The notes: generated from the letters alone by a model not told the origin. Shown: positions 43,529 through 53,018, counted from the first letter of the stretch. The stretch: 64,000 bases of DNA from Eubacteriales bacterium (GCA_030536755.1 JAUNPJ010000009.1:1-64000), one strand, 5' to 3'. Translations and numbers: made by a program.

Positions 43529-44968
43529 ATGAATTACGCAATTATACGATATATACTCGGTGTAGTTTTAAAGTTCGAAGCACTGTTTCTGTGTCTTCCT
43601 GCCGCAGTAGGATTTATCTACAATGAGAAAACAGTTTTTTCTTTTTTAATCTCTATCCTGCTGTGCCTCGCTGTCGGAGTTGCATTAAGCTGGAAAAAGC
43701 CTGAAAACTCTGTTTTTTATGCTTCCGAAGGTTTTGCAGCCGTATCACTGAGCTGGATCGTACTGAGTATTTTTGGTGCGCTTCCATTCTGTATCAGCAG
43801 AGAAATTCCTTCTTTTACCGATGCACTGTTTGAAACCATCTCCGGTTTTACAACAACAGGAGCCAGCATCTTAAGCGATGTCGAGTCTCTGTCCCATTGT
43901 ACTCTGTTTTGGAGAAGCTTTACGCACTGGATTGGCGGTATGGGAGTTCTTGTATTTATACTGGCCGTCTTTCCCATGAGCGGCGGCTACCATATGTACC
44001 TGATGAAAGCAGAAAGCCCGGGACCTTCTGTAGAAAAGCTGGTTCCCAAGGTAAAAAATACCGCTATGATTTTATATGGCATTTACACTGCCATGACGCT
44101 GCTTGAAATCATTCTTCTGTTTGCCACAGGTATGCCGCTGTTTGATTCACTCACACTGTCCTTCGGTACGGCTGGTACCGGCGGATTCGGTATCCGAAAC
44201 GACAGCATCGGCGGATATGCCCCGCACCTGCAGGTGATCATTACTGTCTTTATGATTTTATTTGGAGTCAACTTTAACGTATATTACCTGATGTTATGCA
44301 AGAAATTTCGACAGGTCTTTCACTCTCAGGAAGTGCTCACCTATCTTGGTATCATTCTGGCGAGCGGACTGATCATAGCATTCAATATACGCCATATATT
44401 CCCGAACCCGCTGGAAGCTCTGCGCCACGCATTTTTCCAGGTAGGCTCCATTATCACTACCACAGGATACGGCACCACAGACTTTAACATCTGGCCACAG
44501 ATTTCCAAAACACTGCTCGTCACACTGATGTTTATCGGTGCCTGCGCGGGAAGTACCGGAGGCGGAATCAAAGTATCACGAATCATTATTATGCTCAAAA
44601 GTGTCACCAAAGAGCTGTTTACCATTGTCCATCCAAGAGCTGTCAAAAAAATAAAAATGGACGGACGCAGCATTGAACACGACACACTTCGTGCCGTCAA
44701 TGTATTTCTGGTGGCATACGCTTTTATTTTCTTCTTCTCACTGCTGGCAATCGCATGGGATAATTTTGATTTCACAACAAACTTTACGGCTGTAGCAGCT
44801 ACGCTGAACAACATCGGTCCCGGTCTGGAGAAGGTTGGCCCTACCGCCAACTTTGCAGCTTTTTCTCCGTTCTCCAAATATGTGCTGATGTTTGATATGC
44901 TCACCGGCCGTCTGGAAATCTTCCCGATGCTCATCCTTCTTGCACCAGTGACCTGGAAACGTAAATAA
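43529..44968 (+). CDS. trkH: Trk potassium uptake channel TrkH
   Basis: A 479-residue membrane protein with about ten to twelve helices. The four pore loops are visible as SGFTTTGAS, FGTAGTGGFG, GSIITTTGYG and NNIGPGLE, giving the pseudo-fourfold potassium filter of SKT transporters. It imports K+ together with TrkA. It ends at a strong terminator. Confidence 0.96.
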   Translation: MNYAIIRYILGVVLKFEALFLCLPAAVGFIYNEKTVFSFLISILLCLAVGVALSWKKPENSVFYASEGFAAVSLSWIVLSIFGALPFCISREIPSFTDALFETISGFTTTGASILSDVESLSHCTLFWRSFTHWIGGMGVLVFILAVFPMSGGYHMYLMKAESPGPSVEKLVPKVKNTAMILYGIYTAMTLLEIILLFATGMPLFDSLTLSFGTAGTGGFGIRNDSIGGYAPHLQVIITVFMILFGVNFNVYYLMLCKKFRQVFHSQEVLTYLGIILASGLIIAFNIRHIFPNPLEALRHAFFQVGSIITTTGYGTTDFNIWPQISKTLLVTLMFIGACAGSTGGGIKVSRIIIMLKSVTKELFTIVHPRAVKKIKMDGRSIEHDTLRAVNVFLVAYAFIFFFSLLAIAWDNFDFTTNFTAVAATLNNIGPGLEKVGPTANFAAFSPFSKYVLMFDMLTGRLEIFPMLILLAPVTWKRK

Positions 44969-44973
44969 AAATC

Positions 44974-45022
44974 AAACCCTTTGCTTCTGGAAAAAGATTT
45001 TCCGTGGGCAAAGGGTTTTTTA
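44974..45022. terminator. Terminator after trkH
   Basis: AAACCCTTTGC pairs with GCAAAGGGTTT (44974-44984 with 45008-45018), followed by more T residues. It is A-rich on the other side, so it may work in both directions, serving the convergent small gene as well. Confidence 0.85.
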
Positions 45023-45202
45023 TCAGGAAATCAATTCGTACTGCAGCATCTCATAATGCAGTTTGCTTCCCTCCATAATTTCCGGCGGAAGAAGTGCTCT
45101 TGCCACCAGTTTATACGGTTCTTCCGGCTGATCCAGTCTCTGAAGGTGTGCATAATCGCCATCAATCTGGACAACTTTATAATCGCATACCAGCAATTCC
45201 AT
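45023..45202 (-). CDS. Small conserved-looking protein, 59 residues
   Basis: ATG 45202 has AGGAGG with a proper spacing. The product begins MELLVCDYKVVQIDGDYAHL, has a middle PEEPYKLVARALLPPEI and ends YELIS. It resembles a small beta-barrel (DUF3006-like) in pattern, but I cannot assign a family. It converges on trkH and uses the shared terminator. The excellent ribosome site argues it is real. Confidence 0.6.
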   Translation of the reverse strand: MELLVCDYKVVQIDGDYAHLQRLDQPEEPYKLVARALLPPEIMEGSKLHYEMLQYELIS

Positions 45203-45259
45203 CCTGTTTTCCTCCTGTTTTCTTTTTTCTATCTTCTATTTTATATGATAAAAAAACAG

Positions 45260-45288
45260 TTGACAAGCATAACTGTGTCCGATATAAT
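45260..45288 (+). promoter_or_regulatory. Consensus promoter of the NiCo riboswitch and CDF gene
   Basis: TTGACA (45260-45265), 17 bases, TATAAT (45283-45288). Transcription would begin at about 45295, right at the start of the riboswitch. Confidence 0.88.
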
Positions 45289-45293
45289 CTAGA

Positions 45294-45409
45294 GAAACTG
45301 AACAGGCGATGAACTTCACACGAAGTCATGGTGCCGGGCCGAATTTTCGGCAGCAGATGAAAGAGCGGACATCTGTGGGACAGTAACATGTTTCACAGGT
45401 GTTTTTTTA
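45294..45409 (+). promoter_or_regulatory. NiCo (czcD) metal riboswitch with overlapping terminator
   Basis: Conserved blocks appear in the order seen in czcD RNAs: ACAGGCGATG, ATGGTGCCGGGCCG, CGGCAGCAG, AGAGCGGAC and GTGGGACAGTAA. The last part forms a terminator stem, ACATCTGTG with CACAGGTGT (45369-45377 with 45394-45402), and seven T residues follow. In the characterised family, Co2+, Ni2+ or Fe2+ binding prevents termination and turns on the exporter. The downstream gene is a CDF exporter, which fits exactly. Identification is by motif memory, not a covariance search. Confidence 0.85.
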
Positions 45410-45473
45410 TGCCTTGTGAACATGCAATTTTACTTTAAAAAGCCATAAGATAATAAAAAATGGAGGTTATTTT

Positions 45474-46349
45474 ATGACAGAACAAAAAATTGTAAACAGG
45501 CTTTCAACAGTAGGAATCTTCGGCAATATCCTTTTGACAGCATTCAAATTGATTGCCGGTATCGTGGGACACTCCGGCGCAATGGTTTCTGACGCGATTC
45601 ATTCTCTGTCCGATGTCTTTGCCACACTGATTGCTTTCCTCGGCGTCAAGATGTCGCAGAAAAAAGCCGACAAAGCACACCCCTATGGCCATGAGCGCCT
45701 CGAATGCGTGGCTTCCATGATTCTTGCAGCCATCCTGCTCTTTACCGGTCTCGGAATCGGAGCAGCAGGACTGCAAAAGATTACAGCCGGCAATTATGAT
45801 CAGCTTGCGATTCCAGGTGTCATTGCACTCACAGCAGCCATCGTCTCTATTGTTGTCAAAGAAGCCATGTTCTGGTATACGCGCCATTATGCGAAAATAC
45901 TAAACTCTGCAGCCTTTATGGCTGACGCATGGCATCACAGATCGGATGCACTCTCTTCCATCGGCTCTCTGATCGGTATTGCAGGCGCCATGCTTGGATT
46001 TCCGGTTCTGGATCCGATTGCCAGCGTTGTCATCTGCATTTTCATCCTGAAAGTAGCGTATGATATTTTTCTGGATGCCCTGAATAAAATGCTCGATACC
46101 TCGTGCAGCGAAGAGTACGAAAATAAAATCAGCAATTATATTGCCCAGCAACCGGGAGTTGTCCATCTGGATATGCTTCGTACCAGAATGTTCGGCAACA
46201 AGGTCTACATAGATACAGAGATTTCTGTGGATGGAGATCTTCCACTTCGAGACGCTCATGACATTGCACAGCATGTACATGACGGTGTCGAACACAATTT
46301 TGACAACATCAAACACATTATGATTCACGTAAATCCCGCAAACGAATGA
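45474..46349 (+). CDS. czcD: Cation diffusion facilitator metal exporter
   Basis: A 291-residue membrane protein with six helices (about 12-200) and a C-terminal cytosolic domain. The transport site is given by SDAIHSLSD in helix 2 and DAWHHRSDA in helix 5; the loop HPYGHERLE is also typical. It exports divalent metals in exchange for protons. The NiCo riboswitch upstream points to Co2+, Ni2+ or Fe2+. A bidirectional terminator follows. Confidence 0.93.
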   Translation: MTEQKIVNRLSTVGIFGNILLTAFKLIAGIVGHSGAMVSDAIHSLSDVFATLIAFLGVKMSQKKADKAHPYGHERLECVASMILAAILLFTGLGIGAAGLQKITAGNYDQLAIPGVIALTAAIVSIVVKEAMFWYTRHYAKILNSAAFMADAWHHRSDALSSIGSLIGIAGAMLGFPVLDPIASVVICIFILKVAYDIFLDALNKMLDTSCSEEYENKISNYIAQQPGVVHLDMLRTRMFGNKVYIDTEISVDGDLPLRDAHDIAQHVHDGVEHNFDNIKHIMIHVNPANE

Positions 46350-46354
46350 TGAAA

Positions 46355-46405
46355 AGCCCCTGTCATCCAGTTTTCAAACGCTCTGATGACAGGGGCTGCT
46401 TTTTT
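46355..46405. terminator. Bidirectional terminator between convergent genes
   Basis: AGCCCCTGTCATC pairs perfectly with GATGACAGGGGCT (46355-46367 with 46385-46397), and GCTTTTTT follows. It lies between the CDF gene and the epimerase gene. Confidence 0.88.
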
Positions 46406-47300
46406 ATTTATGAAATTCTATTGTATATTCTATCGTCTTTGCTTCTCCTGCCGGAAGTACCTGCTCGCCCGCCTTCTCCTGCAAAGGACCCGCAAATCCA
46501 TCGTTATCGGTACGACCATACCATGGCTCCAGACACACAAAATTTCCTTCCGGTTTTGACCAGATTCCGACATAAGGAAATCCCACACATTCCAAAGTCA
46601 CGTAAGGCGTTTTATCCGGTTTGGCGATGCGCACTTTCTCAATCTGCGATTCCTCAAAGATCAGCGCATCCTTATCAAACAGATTTCTGGCAATCGGATA
46701 AAAACCGTTCTCCAGCTGCAGACGATACGTTCTCTCCCGCACAGCAAGCCCTGTAGATGGGTTCAAAAGAATGTACTCTACCGTATCCTTTTGCGGAAAT
46801 TCCAGATAATAGTCCGATCTGTCCTCGGTCTCTTTCGCCGGGGTCCGAAATCCCGGATGCCCGCCAATCGAATACAGCATCTCTTCACCGCCTTTATTTT
46901 TGATTTCCCACTGTACTTTCACCTTTCTTGGAGATGCAGAATCCAGAAAGTGTGTGACGTACAGTTCAAAATCAAAAGGATAAATTTTTCTGGTATCCTC
47001 CGTCGCCTTCAGGCAGTGCGTCACAGACTGTCCATCTTCTCTCACACAAGAAAATTCCATATCACGTGCAAACCCATGCTGGGTTTTCATCTGATATTCC
47101 TTTCCCTGATAGCGATACACACTTCCTGCAACCTTTCCCACGAAAGGAAACAGAATCGGTGCATGGCGATTCCAGACAGCCGGATCGGCATCCCACATTC
47201 TCTCCGTTTCATTTTCCTTGTCAAACACACTAATTAATTCTGCACCGCTGTCAGCCACTGTAACCTTCAGTATCTCGTTTTCCAATACATGTACACTCAT
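46404..47300 (-). CDS. Aldose 1-epimerase family protein (LacX-like)
   Basis: ATG 47300, preceded by AAAGGAG, gives 298 residues beginning MSVHVLENEILKV. The upstream open frame overlaps nth and is not used. This is the galactose-mutarotase beta-sandwich, with RHAPILFPFVG, the catalytic-His segment GHPGFR near 165 and a C-terminal EPWYGRTDN. Members interconvert sugar anomers; the exact sugar is unknown. It starts 32 bases after the nth stop. Confidence 0.88.
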   Translation of the reverse strand: MSVHVLENEILKVTVADSGAELISVFDKENETERMWDADPAVWNRHAPILFPFVGKVAGSVYRYQGKEYQMKTQHGFARDMEFSCVREDGQSVTHCLKATEDTRKIYPFDFELYVTHFLDSASPRKVKVQWEIKNKGGEEMLYSIGGHPGFRTPAKETEDRSDYYLEFPQKDTVEYILLNPSTGLAVRERTYRLQLENGFYPIARNLFDKDALIFEESQIEKVRIAKPDKTPYVTLECVGFPYVGIWSKPEGNFVCLEPWYGRTDNDGFAGPLQEKAGEQVLPAGEAKTIEYTIEFHK

Positions 47301-47331
47301 ACTACATTCTCCTTTGTCTTGTGAAATATTG

Positions 47332-47964
47332 TTAGATATTTTTCTGGCAGATATCCTGCAGACAGCATTGACCGCAATATGGTTTTGTTCGTGCTGTACA
47401 AACATCACGTCCATGATACACCAATCTGTGACAGAAGTCACTTCCTTCTTCCGGAGGAATGATCTCCCACAAAGCCATTTCGACTTTCTTCGGATCCTTA
47501 ATTCCATCCACCAGACCGATTCGATTCGTCAGACGGATACAATGCGTATCTGTAACAATCGCAGGCTTTCCAAATACATCCCCCATGATCAGATTCGCAC
47601 TTTTTCTTCCCACGCCCGGAAGTTTCAGCAAAGCCTTGAAATCATCCGGTACTTTTCCGCCGTACTCATCACGCAGCAGCTTCATACATCCACTGATATC
47701 CCTGGCCTTACTTCTGCCAAGTCCGCAGGGACGCACAATCGCCTCAATATCTTCCACCTTTGCATCAGCGAGAGCTTCTGCACTCGGATACTTTTTATAC
47801 AAATCTTCCACGACAACATTCACTCTGGCATCGGTACACTGAGCCGCAAGCCGAACACTTACCAAAAGCTTCCATGCCTCATCATAATCCAGCGTACATC
47901 CTGCATCGGGATATTCCTTCTTCAGGCGCTCAATCACTTCCAGCGCCAACTCTTTTCTGGTCAT
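47332..47964 (-). CDS. nth: Endonuclease III
   Basis: A 210-residue base-excision repair glycosylase/lyase for oxidised pyrimidines. The helix-hairpin-helix LLKLPGVGRKSANL holds the catalytic Lys, and VTDTHCIRL holds the catalytic Asp. The C-terminal iron-sulphur site has four cysteines in CTARTKPYCGQCCLQDIC. The first spacing is seven residues rather than the six usual in E. coli. It precedes the epimerase on the same strand. Confidence 0.95.
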   Translation of the reverse strand: MTRKELALEVIERLKKEYPDAGCTLDYDEAWKLLVSVRLAAQCTDARVNVVVEDLYKKYPSAEALADAKVEDIEAIVRPCGLGRSKARDISGCMKLLRDEYGGKVPDDFKALLKLPGVGRKSANLIMGDVFGKPAIVTDTHCIRLTNRIGLVDGIKDPKKVEMALWEIIPPEEGSDFCHRLVYHGRDVCTARTKPYCGQCCLQDICQKNI

Positions 47965-48038
47965 ACTGATTCCCCTTTGCTTTTTATTCCCTTTTACTTT
48001 ATCACTTCAGGGCAATCAGGTAAAGCATTTTCTCAAAT

Positions 48039-48344
48039 CTACTCTTCTGTATACTGTTCTTTTGCAAATTTCATGCCATAATCATACATTTTATAGCAGA
48101 GTTCTTCTGTGATCGTTTCAAAACAATCCAACATGATTTCAATATCAGGGTCATCATCAACTCCAAGTTTATCATAAACCCGATCCTTCGCCCCATAAAG
48201 CCTTTCAGAGCATTCAAACATTTTTCCTTTTTTAAATTCATTGTGCACTCCCAGGACATCGCTCATGGCAGCTGCCTCATCTGTTATAAATCCATTCATC
48301 AATTCATAAATCATCTTTTTAAATTCCTGGCTATCCTTGTTCAT
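48039..48344 (-). CDS. Hypothetical protein, 101 residues
   Basis: An acidic, helical, soluble protein with MNKDSQEFKKMIYELMNGF at the start and CFETITEELCYKMYDYGMKF near the end. A GGGGAAA ribosome site precedes the ATG, and a TTGAGA-17-TGTAAT pair lies about 60 bases upstream. No known domain is recognised; it resembles small helical regulatory or DUF proteins of Clostridia. It stands alone between nth and the symporter. Confidence 0.6.
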   Translation of the reverse strand: MNKDSQEFKKMIYELMNGFITDEAAAMSDVLGVHNEFKKGKMFECSERLYGAKDRVYDKLGVDDDPDIEIMLDCFETITEELCYKMYDYGMKFAKEQYTEE

Positions 48345-48558
48345 AAGTTTCCCCTTTCTTTTCGACCTTGTAGTAATTTTTGTAGCTCGCTATTACAATA
48401 TTACACTTAATCCCTCTCAAAAATCAATATATTTGCCCACGATTCCTGTTAAACTTTTCGACACATTTCTACATTAACACTTTGTTTTTACATAGTTTTT
48501 TCTTATATTCCATTTTTCGACACCGTCAACTGACACATATCTGCACTTTAAGAAATCG

Positions 48559-48608
48559 CAAAAAAGAGACGAAATCATTTACGTTTCATGTAAATATCTT
48601 TCGTCTCT
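48559..48608 (-). terminator. Terminator of the alanine/glycine symporter gene
   Basis: AGAGACGAAA pairs with TTTCGTCTCT (48565-48574 with 48599-48608), followed on the minus strand by TTTTTTGCG. It lies 13 bases after the symporter stop. Confidence 0.85.
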
Positions 48609-48621
48609 CGTATTTATGCCA

Positions 48622-50022
48622 TTATTTCCAGACCGTATCTTCTATACCAATATCTTTTCCTCTGAAAACAGGATTGATTCCCTGTTTTCTCTGTTGCTCA
48701 TAATTCTTCAGTGCTTTCATCGCAATCCCGCCAAGCAGGAAGATGGAAATAATATTGATGATTGCCATCACGCCCATGGTAATGTCCGCAATATTCCACA
48801 TCAAAGAAAAATCCGCCTGCGCTCCCAGGAAAATTGCCACAATACAAGTTACGCGGAATGCATTCAGCAAAACCTTACTGTTTTTGATAAACAAAATATT
48901 CGACTCCGCATAGTAGTAATTTCCCACAAGACTGCTGAATGCAAACGCAAAAATAGAAAATGTGATAAAGTGAATGCCCCATTTCCCCACATTTGCGCTG
49001 ATTGCAGCCTGTACATAAGGAATGCCGTCCAAGACACCGCTCTTGCCTTCAATACCGGACACAAGCAGCATCATCGCTGTACTTGAACAGATCAGAAGCG
49101 TATCAATAAACACAGAGATTACCTGCACCAGTCCCTGTTTTACCGGATGATCCACATCGGCAGACGCAGACGCATTCGGCGCACTTCCCATTCCGGCCTC
49201 ATTGGAAAACAGACCTCTCTTAATTCCAATCACCACAGCACTTCCGGCCATACCGCCTGCCATCGCCTGAAAATCAAACGCATTTTCAAAAATCACGGCG
49301 AACACATGCGGCAGCTGTCCGATATGCATCACCATCGTTACCAGTCCGATCAGAATATAAATCGTTGCCATAATCGGAACGATCACAGAAGTGATAAACC
49401 CGATTCGGTGTACCCCTCCCCAGATGACTGCTGCGGTAGCAGCCGCCAGAATGATTCCAAGAATCATCGGGATATTCGTCTCGGAATAATTCGGGATATA
49501 GTACTCCAGCGAGGAAGACATGTTAAACGCCTGAAGCCCGTTAAACCCATAGGCAAAACAGATAATCAGAGCAATGGAAAACAACACGCCAAGCCACCGC
49601 TTGCCCAGTGCCTTCTGCATATAGTAAGAAGGGCCGCCTCGAAACTGTCCGTTTTCTTCAATCTTGTAAATCTGCGCCAACGTACTTTCTACAAAGGCAG
49701 ACGCCCCACCGATCACTGCCATCAGCCACATCCAAAACACCGCTCCCGGCCCTCCGGCAGCGATTGCTGTCGCAATACCCGCAATATTTCCGGTTCCCAC
49801 ACGGGACGCCGTGGAAATCATCAATGCCTGAAAAGAAGATACTTTTTTCTCGCCGTCTTCGCTCTCCGGAGCCTTTTCCAGCATGCATTTGATGCCATCC
49901 TTCAGCAGACGCAGCTGCACTCCTTTTGTCCGCACCGTAAAGTACAAGCCAACTCCTACCAATAAAATCAGCAATATATACGTGTACATTGCATCATTGA
50001 TTGCCGTTAATACTTGATTCAT
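48622..50022 (-). CDS. Alanine/glycine:cation symporter (AGCS family)
   Basis: A 466-residue membrane protein with about ten helices. The family marks GTGNIAGIATAIAAGGPGAVFWMW near 77-100, PSYYMQKALGKRWLG and FSNEAGMGSAPNASASA near 265 are all present. It imports alanine or glycine with Na+ or H+. The substrate is not fixed by sequence alone. The upstream 200 bases hold an AAACCAGA/TCTGGTTT dyad around 50055-50098. Confidence 0.93.
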   Translation of the reverse strand: MNQVLTAINDAMYTYILLILLVGVGLYFTVRTKGVQLRLLKDGIKCMLEKAPESEDGEKKVSSFQALMISTASRVGTGNIAGIATAIAAGGPGAVFWMWLMAVIGGASAFVESTLAQIYKIEENGQFRGGPSYYMQKALGKRWLGVLFSIALIICFAYGFNGLQAFNMSSSLEYYIPNYSETNIPMILGIILAAATAAVIWGGVHRIGFITSVIVPIMATIYILIGLVTMVMHIGQLPHVFAVIFENAFDFQAMAGGMAGSAVVIGIKRGLFSNEAGMGSAPNASASADVDHPVKQGLVQVISVFIDTLLICSSTAMMLLVSGIEGKSGVLDGIPYVQAAISANVGKWGIHFITFSIFAFAFSSLVGNYYYAESNILFIKNSKVLLNAFRVTCIVAIFLGAQADFSLMWNIADITMGVMAIINIISIFLLGGIAMKALKNYEQQRKQGINPVFRGKDIGIEDTVWK

Positions 50023-50223
50023 TTGTTTTCCCCCTAATGTTATTTAGTATAGACCAAACCAGACGTTCTATTCTTAACAAATTCCAAACTCTGGTTTAAG
50101 TTGATTATACAGGAAAAACAATACAAGTTCCACAGGATTTTTATGACAAAGTCATGATAAATAAGAATACAGATTACTGTTCACAGCAACGAATACAGCT
50201 ACTTTCGATCAAGAAGCGTCACA

Positions 50224-51036
50224 CTAAAAATTAATTTCAAGCCCTGTCTTTAACTGCTGCACGCAGTCTCCCAGTTCTTCATGTAGAATCTGATAAGCAC
50301 GCTCGCCAGTGCAATGACCAGTATAAATCTTCTCAATACCCGTCTGCCTAACTCGCTCCGCAAACGCACTCACTTCATCATCCGCCATCTTAAACAGATG
50401 AAAGCCACCAATCATGGCATAAATCTTTTTGCCTGGATATGTCTCCTGAATTTCCCGGATAATGTTGTCAGCTCCTCCATGGGAACAGCTATTAAATACT
50501 ACAATCCCCTTGTCCGTCTCAAACACAAGACTCTGCTCATGTGAAAAGTCATCCGGACGCAGACGCCCGTTTTTCTTCATATAAAGGTTTGCTTTTCGAG
50601 CAATTTCCATAAAATCACCGCCCTTATGCGGAATCAGGCGTACGCCCTCACAGATTTCGTAATCACCTTTGGCGTACACAATCCGATCACGATACTTCTC
50701 CAAAATTCCTTTTTTAATGCCTATGTATTTTGAAAAAATCCATTTCTTTCCATAACAATTCTCCCCACATCCATCACGCAGATAAAACTTCGCCTTTGCA
50801 TTCTTCTGAAAAAACTCCTCCATACCATCGGCATGATCGTAGTGCGCATGAGACAGCACCGCATAATCTACCGTAGAAAGGTCAAGTTTCAACTTCTCTG
50901 CATTGCGGGAGAAGTTGGAGGAAGCTCCGGTGTCCAGGAGGATGGTCTTGCCGTTGTATTGGATGAGGATACTCAGGCCCCATTCCGGGGTGAGATTGTT
51001 GGCGGGGATGTTGTCGATTAGAATTGTTGCTTGCAT
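50224..51036 (-). CDS. MBL-fold metallo-hydrolase
   Basis: A 270-residue protein. SHAHYDHADG near 62-71 is the two-metal HxHxDH motif, with further His in SCSHGGADN, IGGFHLFK and TGHCTGERAY. The arrangement matches the family annotated as methyl-pterin/ribofuranosyl-aminobenzene phosphate synthase-like hydrolases; the true substrate is unknown. It is the last gene before the decayed end of the CRISPR array, and two old repeat copies lie within about 120 bases of its start. Confidence 0.85.
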   Translation of the reverse strand: MQATILIDNIPANNLTPEWGLSILIQYNGKTILLDTGASSNFSRNAEKLKLDLSTVDYAVLSHAHYDHADGMEEFFQKNAKAKFYLRDGCGENCYGKKWIFSKYIGIKKGILEKYRDRIVYAKGDYEICEGVRLIPHKGGDFMEIARKANLYMKKNGRLRPDDFSHEQSLVFETDKGIVVFNSCSHGGADNIIREIQETYPGKKIYAMIGGFHLFKMADDEVSAFAERVRQTGIEKIYTGHCTGERAYQILHEELGDCVQQLKTGLEINF

Positions 51037-51066
51037 GATGTTGTCCTTCCATCAAGTATAAAAATA

Positions 51067-51157
51067 ATAATTCTTCCACTATGATTCTATTAACAGAAAC
51101 ATAAAGTATTGCAGACACCATAACTCTCTTTAGATTCCATTATGATTCTATTGATAT
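51067..51157 (-). repeat. Two decayed CRISPR repeat copies
   Basis: Windows 51067-51096 and 51128-51157 match the array repeat at roughly 18 and 22 of 30 positions. They share the variant TATGATTCTATT, also seen in the degenerate copy at 51553. Their 61-base period fits the array. Confidence 0.55.
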
Positions 51158-51552
51158 CTTTCAGAGCACCAGTTTACAACTTTTTTAATATTTTAGAGAA
51201 ATAAAAAAGATACAAACCCCATCTCTTATTATATAATTAAGCCAGCAAACAAAAAAATACAGAAAAGAGATGAGTTCATATCTACCGCTTATTATACCTG
51301 AAAAATTCTATTTTTAATAGACTGTTTTTCTATTTTCGTAATTATTTTTCTGATGCTACAAAACCTACTGCCAGATCTGATAAAAATAGTGAAGAACTAT
51401 ATCTTATCAGAATTCAAAAAAGTTCAAAAGTTGTGAACTGGTGAATAAAAATATTTTTTATGTTTCTATTAATTAGAATACACCATCATTTAATAATTCA
51501 CAATGACTAAATTTATTCTGTTAGATTTTTACAATTGAAAATATTAAACACA
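51158..51552. other. Trailer region between decayed and intact CRISPR repeats
   Basis: No gene is seen. Further weak repeat-like traces lie at about 51446-51475 and 51489-51518. A CATCTCTT/AAGAGATG inverted pair lies in 51221-51275. The AT-rich sequence looks like eroded array DNA, possibly with a small insertion. Confidence 0.4.
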
Positions 51553-53018
51553 TTTTACATTTCACTATGATTCCATTAACCTTCCCCTAACTCTTACCAG
51601 AAAATATCCCTGCTTTATATTCCACTTTGAATCTATTAATACTCCGTTTTCTTTGGACGACCTTTCTTATATTCTATCTTTACATTCCACTTTGGTTCCA
51701 TTAATGCTCATTGCGGATTATCTGACACATCATGTCTTCCGGACTTTACATTCCACTTTGGTTCCATTAATGCAAGTAGTATGCAACATGAAAATTAACA
51801 ATTAAAAACCTTTACATTCCACTTTGGTTCCATTAATGCCAGAAAGCTCCTTCTCTTTTTTCTGCTGCAAGTACCTTTACATTCCACTTTGGTTCCATTA
51901 ATGCAGGCTTCGCGTAATCATTATTGGAAACTAAACAGCCTTTACATTCCACTTTGGTTCCATTAATGCTTTTTCTTGTACATGCAACATAGATTTATCT
52001 TCTCCTTTACATTCCACTTTGGTTCCATTAATGCCATGCCGGAGATGCCATATTGTCCGTGCTGTCAATACTTTACATTCCACTTTGGTTCCATTAATGC
52101 GGAGGCTGCTCGAGCTGTTCTGGATGCAGCAGTTGTGCCTTTACATTCCACTTTGGTTCCATTAATGCTATCAGTGGTAAGTGGACAGAACGGAACAAGC
52201 CTCTTTACATTCCACTTTGGTTCCATTAATGCGAAAAGCAATCGCAGATATTAGAGTTTCATTTTCCTTTACATTCCACTTTGGTTCCATTAATGCCGCG
52301 TTCAAAACGAAAGAGAAGGCACAGGAACTTGTCTTTACATTCCACTTTGGTTCCATTAATGCCAAAGAGCTGAAGCCAAAAGAAATCATGGGGGACTGGG
52401 CTTTACATTCCACTTTGGTTCCATTAATGCTGAACGATTGAATCCGATTGCTTATAAGTATAAGGTCTTTACATTCCACTTTGGTTCCATTAATGCGGTA
52501 CTTACAAAGCAGATGCCCTTAACATTTGCCTACTTTACATTCCACTTTGGTTCCATTAATGCACAAATAAAGCATGAAAAGAAAGCTAAAAAATCACCTT
52601 TACATTCCACTTTGGTTCCATTAATGCGATTACTGGGTTTATCTCCAGAGCAGGTACGATTGACTTTACATTCCACTTTGGTTCCATTAATGCATAGTTC
52701 CATGATTCATGGGATGTAAGCAGAGTAACTTTACATTCCACTTTGGTTCCATTAATGCGCAGTTCCAGCTCACGAATGTCATTGTTTAATTTTCTTTACA
52801 TTCCACTTTGGTTCCATTAATGCATAGAGGATTAATTGTTTGTGAAGAAGTTCTATTAACTTTACATTCCACTTTGGTTCCATTAATGCGTTATTGCAGC
52901 TTTGATTTTAATTACTGTTTTTCTCTTTACATTCCACTTTGGTTCCATTAATGCACTGTTGATGTTAATGAATTATATAAACAAATGTCTTTACATTCCA
53001 CTTTGGTTCCATTAATGC
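51553..53018 (-). CRISPR. Type I-B CRISPR array, 21 identical repeats plus 2 degenerate
   Basis: The 30-bp repeat reads on the minus strand GCATTAATGG...GGAATGTAAAG. Twenty-one identical copies begin (plus-strand left edge) at 51678, 51744, 51810, 51875, 51940, 52005 and so on to 52989, with spacers of 34-38 bases. Copies at 51613 (25/30) and 51553 (23/30) are degenerate and mark the leader-distal end, so the leader is on the right, next to cas2. The last eight repeat bases, ATGTAAAG, would form the 5' handle of each crRNA after Cas6 cleavage. The apparent ORFs on the array come from the repeats and are not genes. Confidence 0.97.

Noticed and set aside
47218-48081. 287-codon plus-strand ORF spanning nth and part of the epimerase gene
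   Set aside because: It crosses two real genes antisense and ignores their boundaries.
49147-49965. 272-codon plus-strand ORF opposite the alanine/glycine symporter
   Set aside because: His/Arg-rich shadow of hydrophobic codons on the real strand.
51976-52719. Several 85-100-codon ORFs on both strands across the CRISPR array
   Set aside because: They consist of the translated 30-bp repeat (for example FHFGSINA) plus spacers and arise because the repeat lacks stops in those frames.
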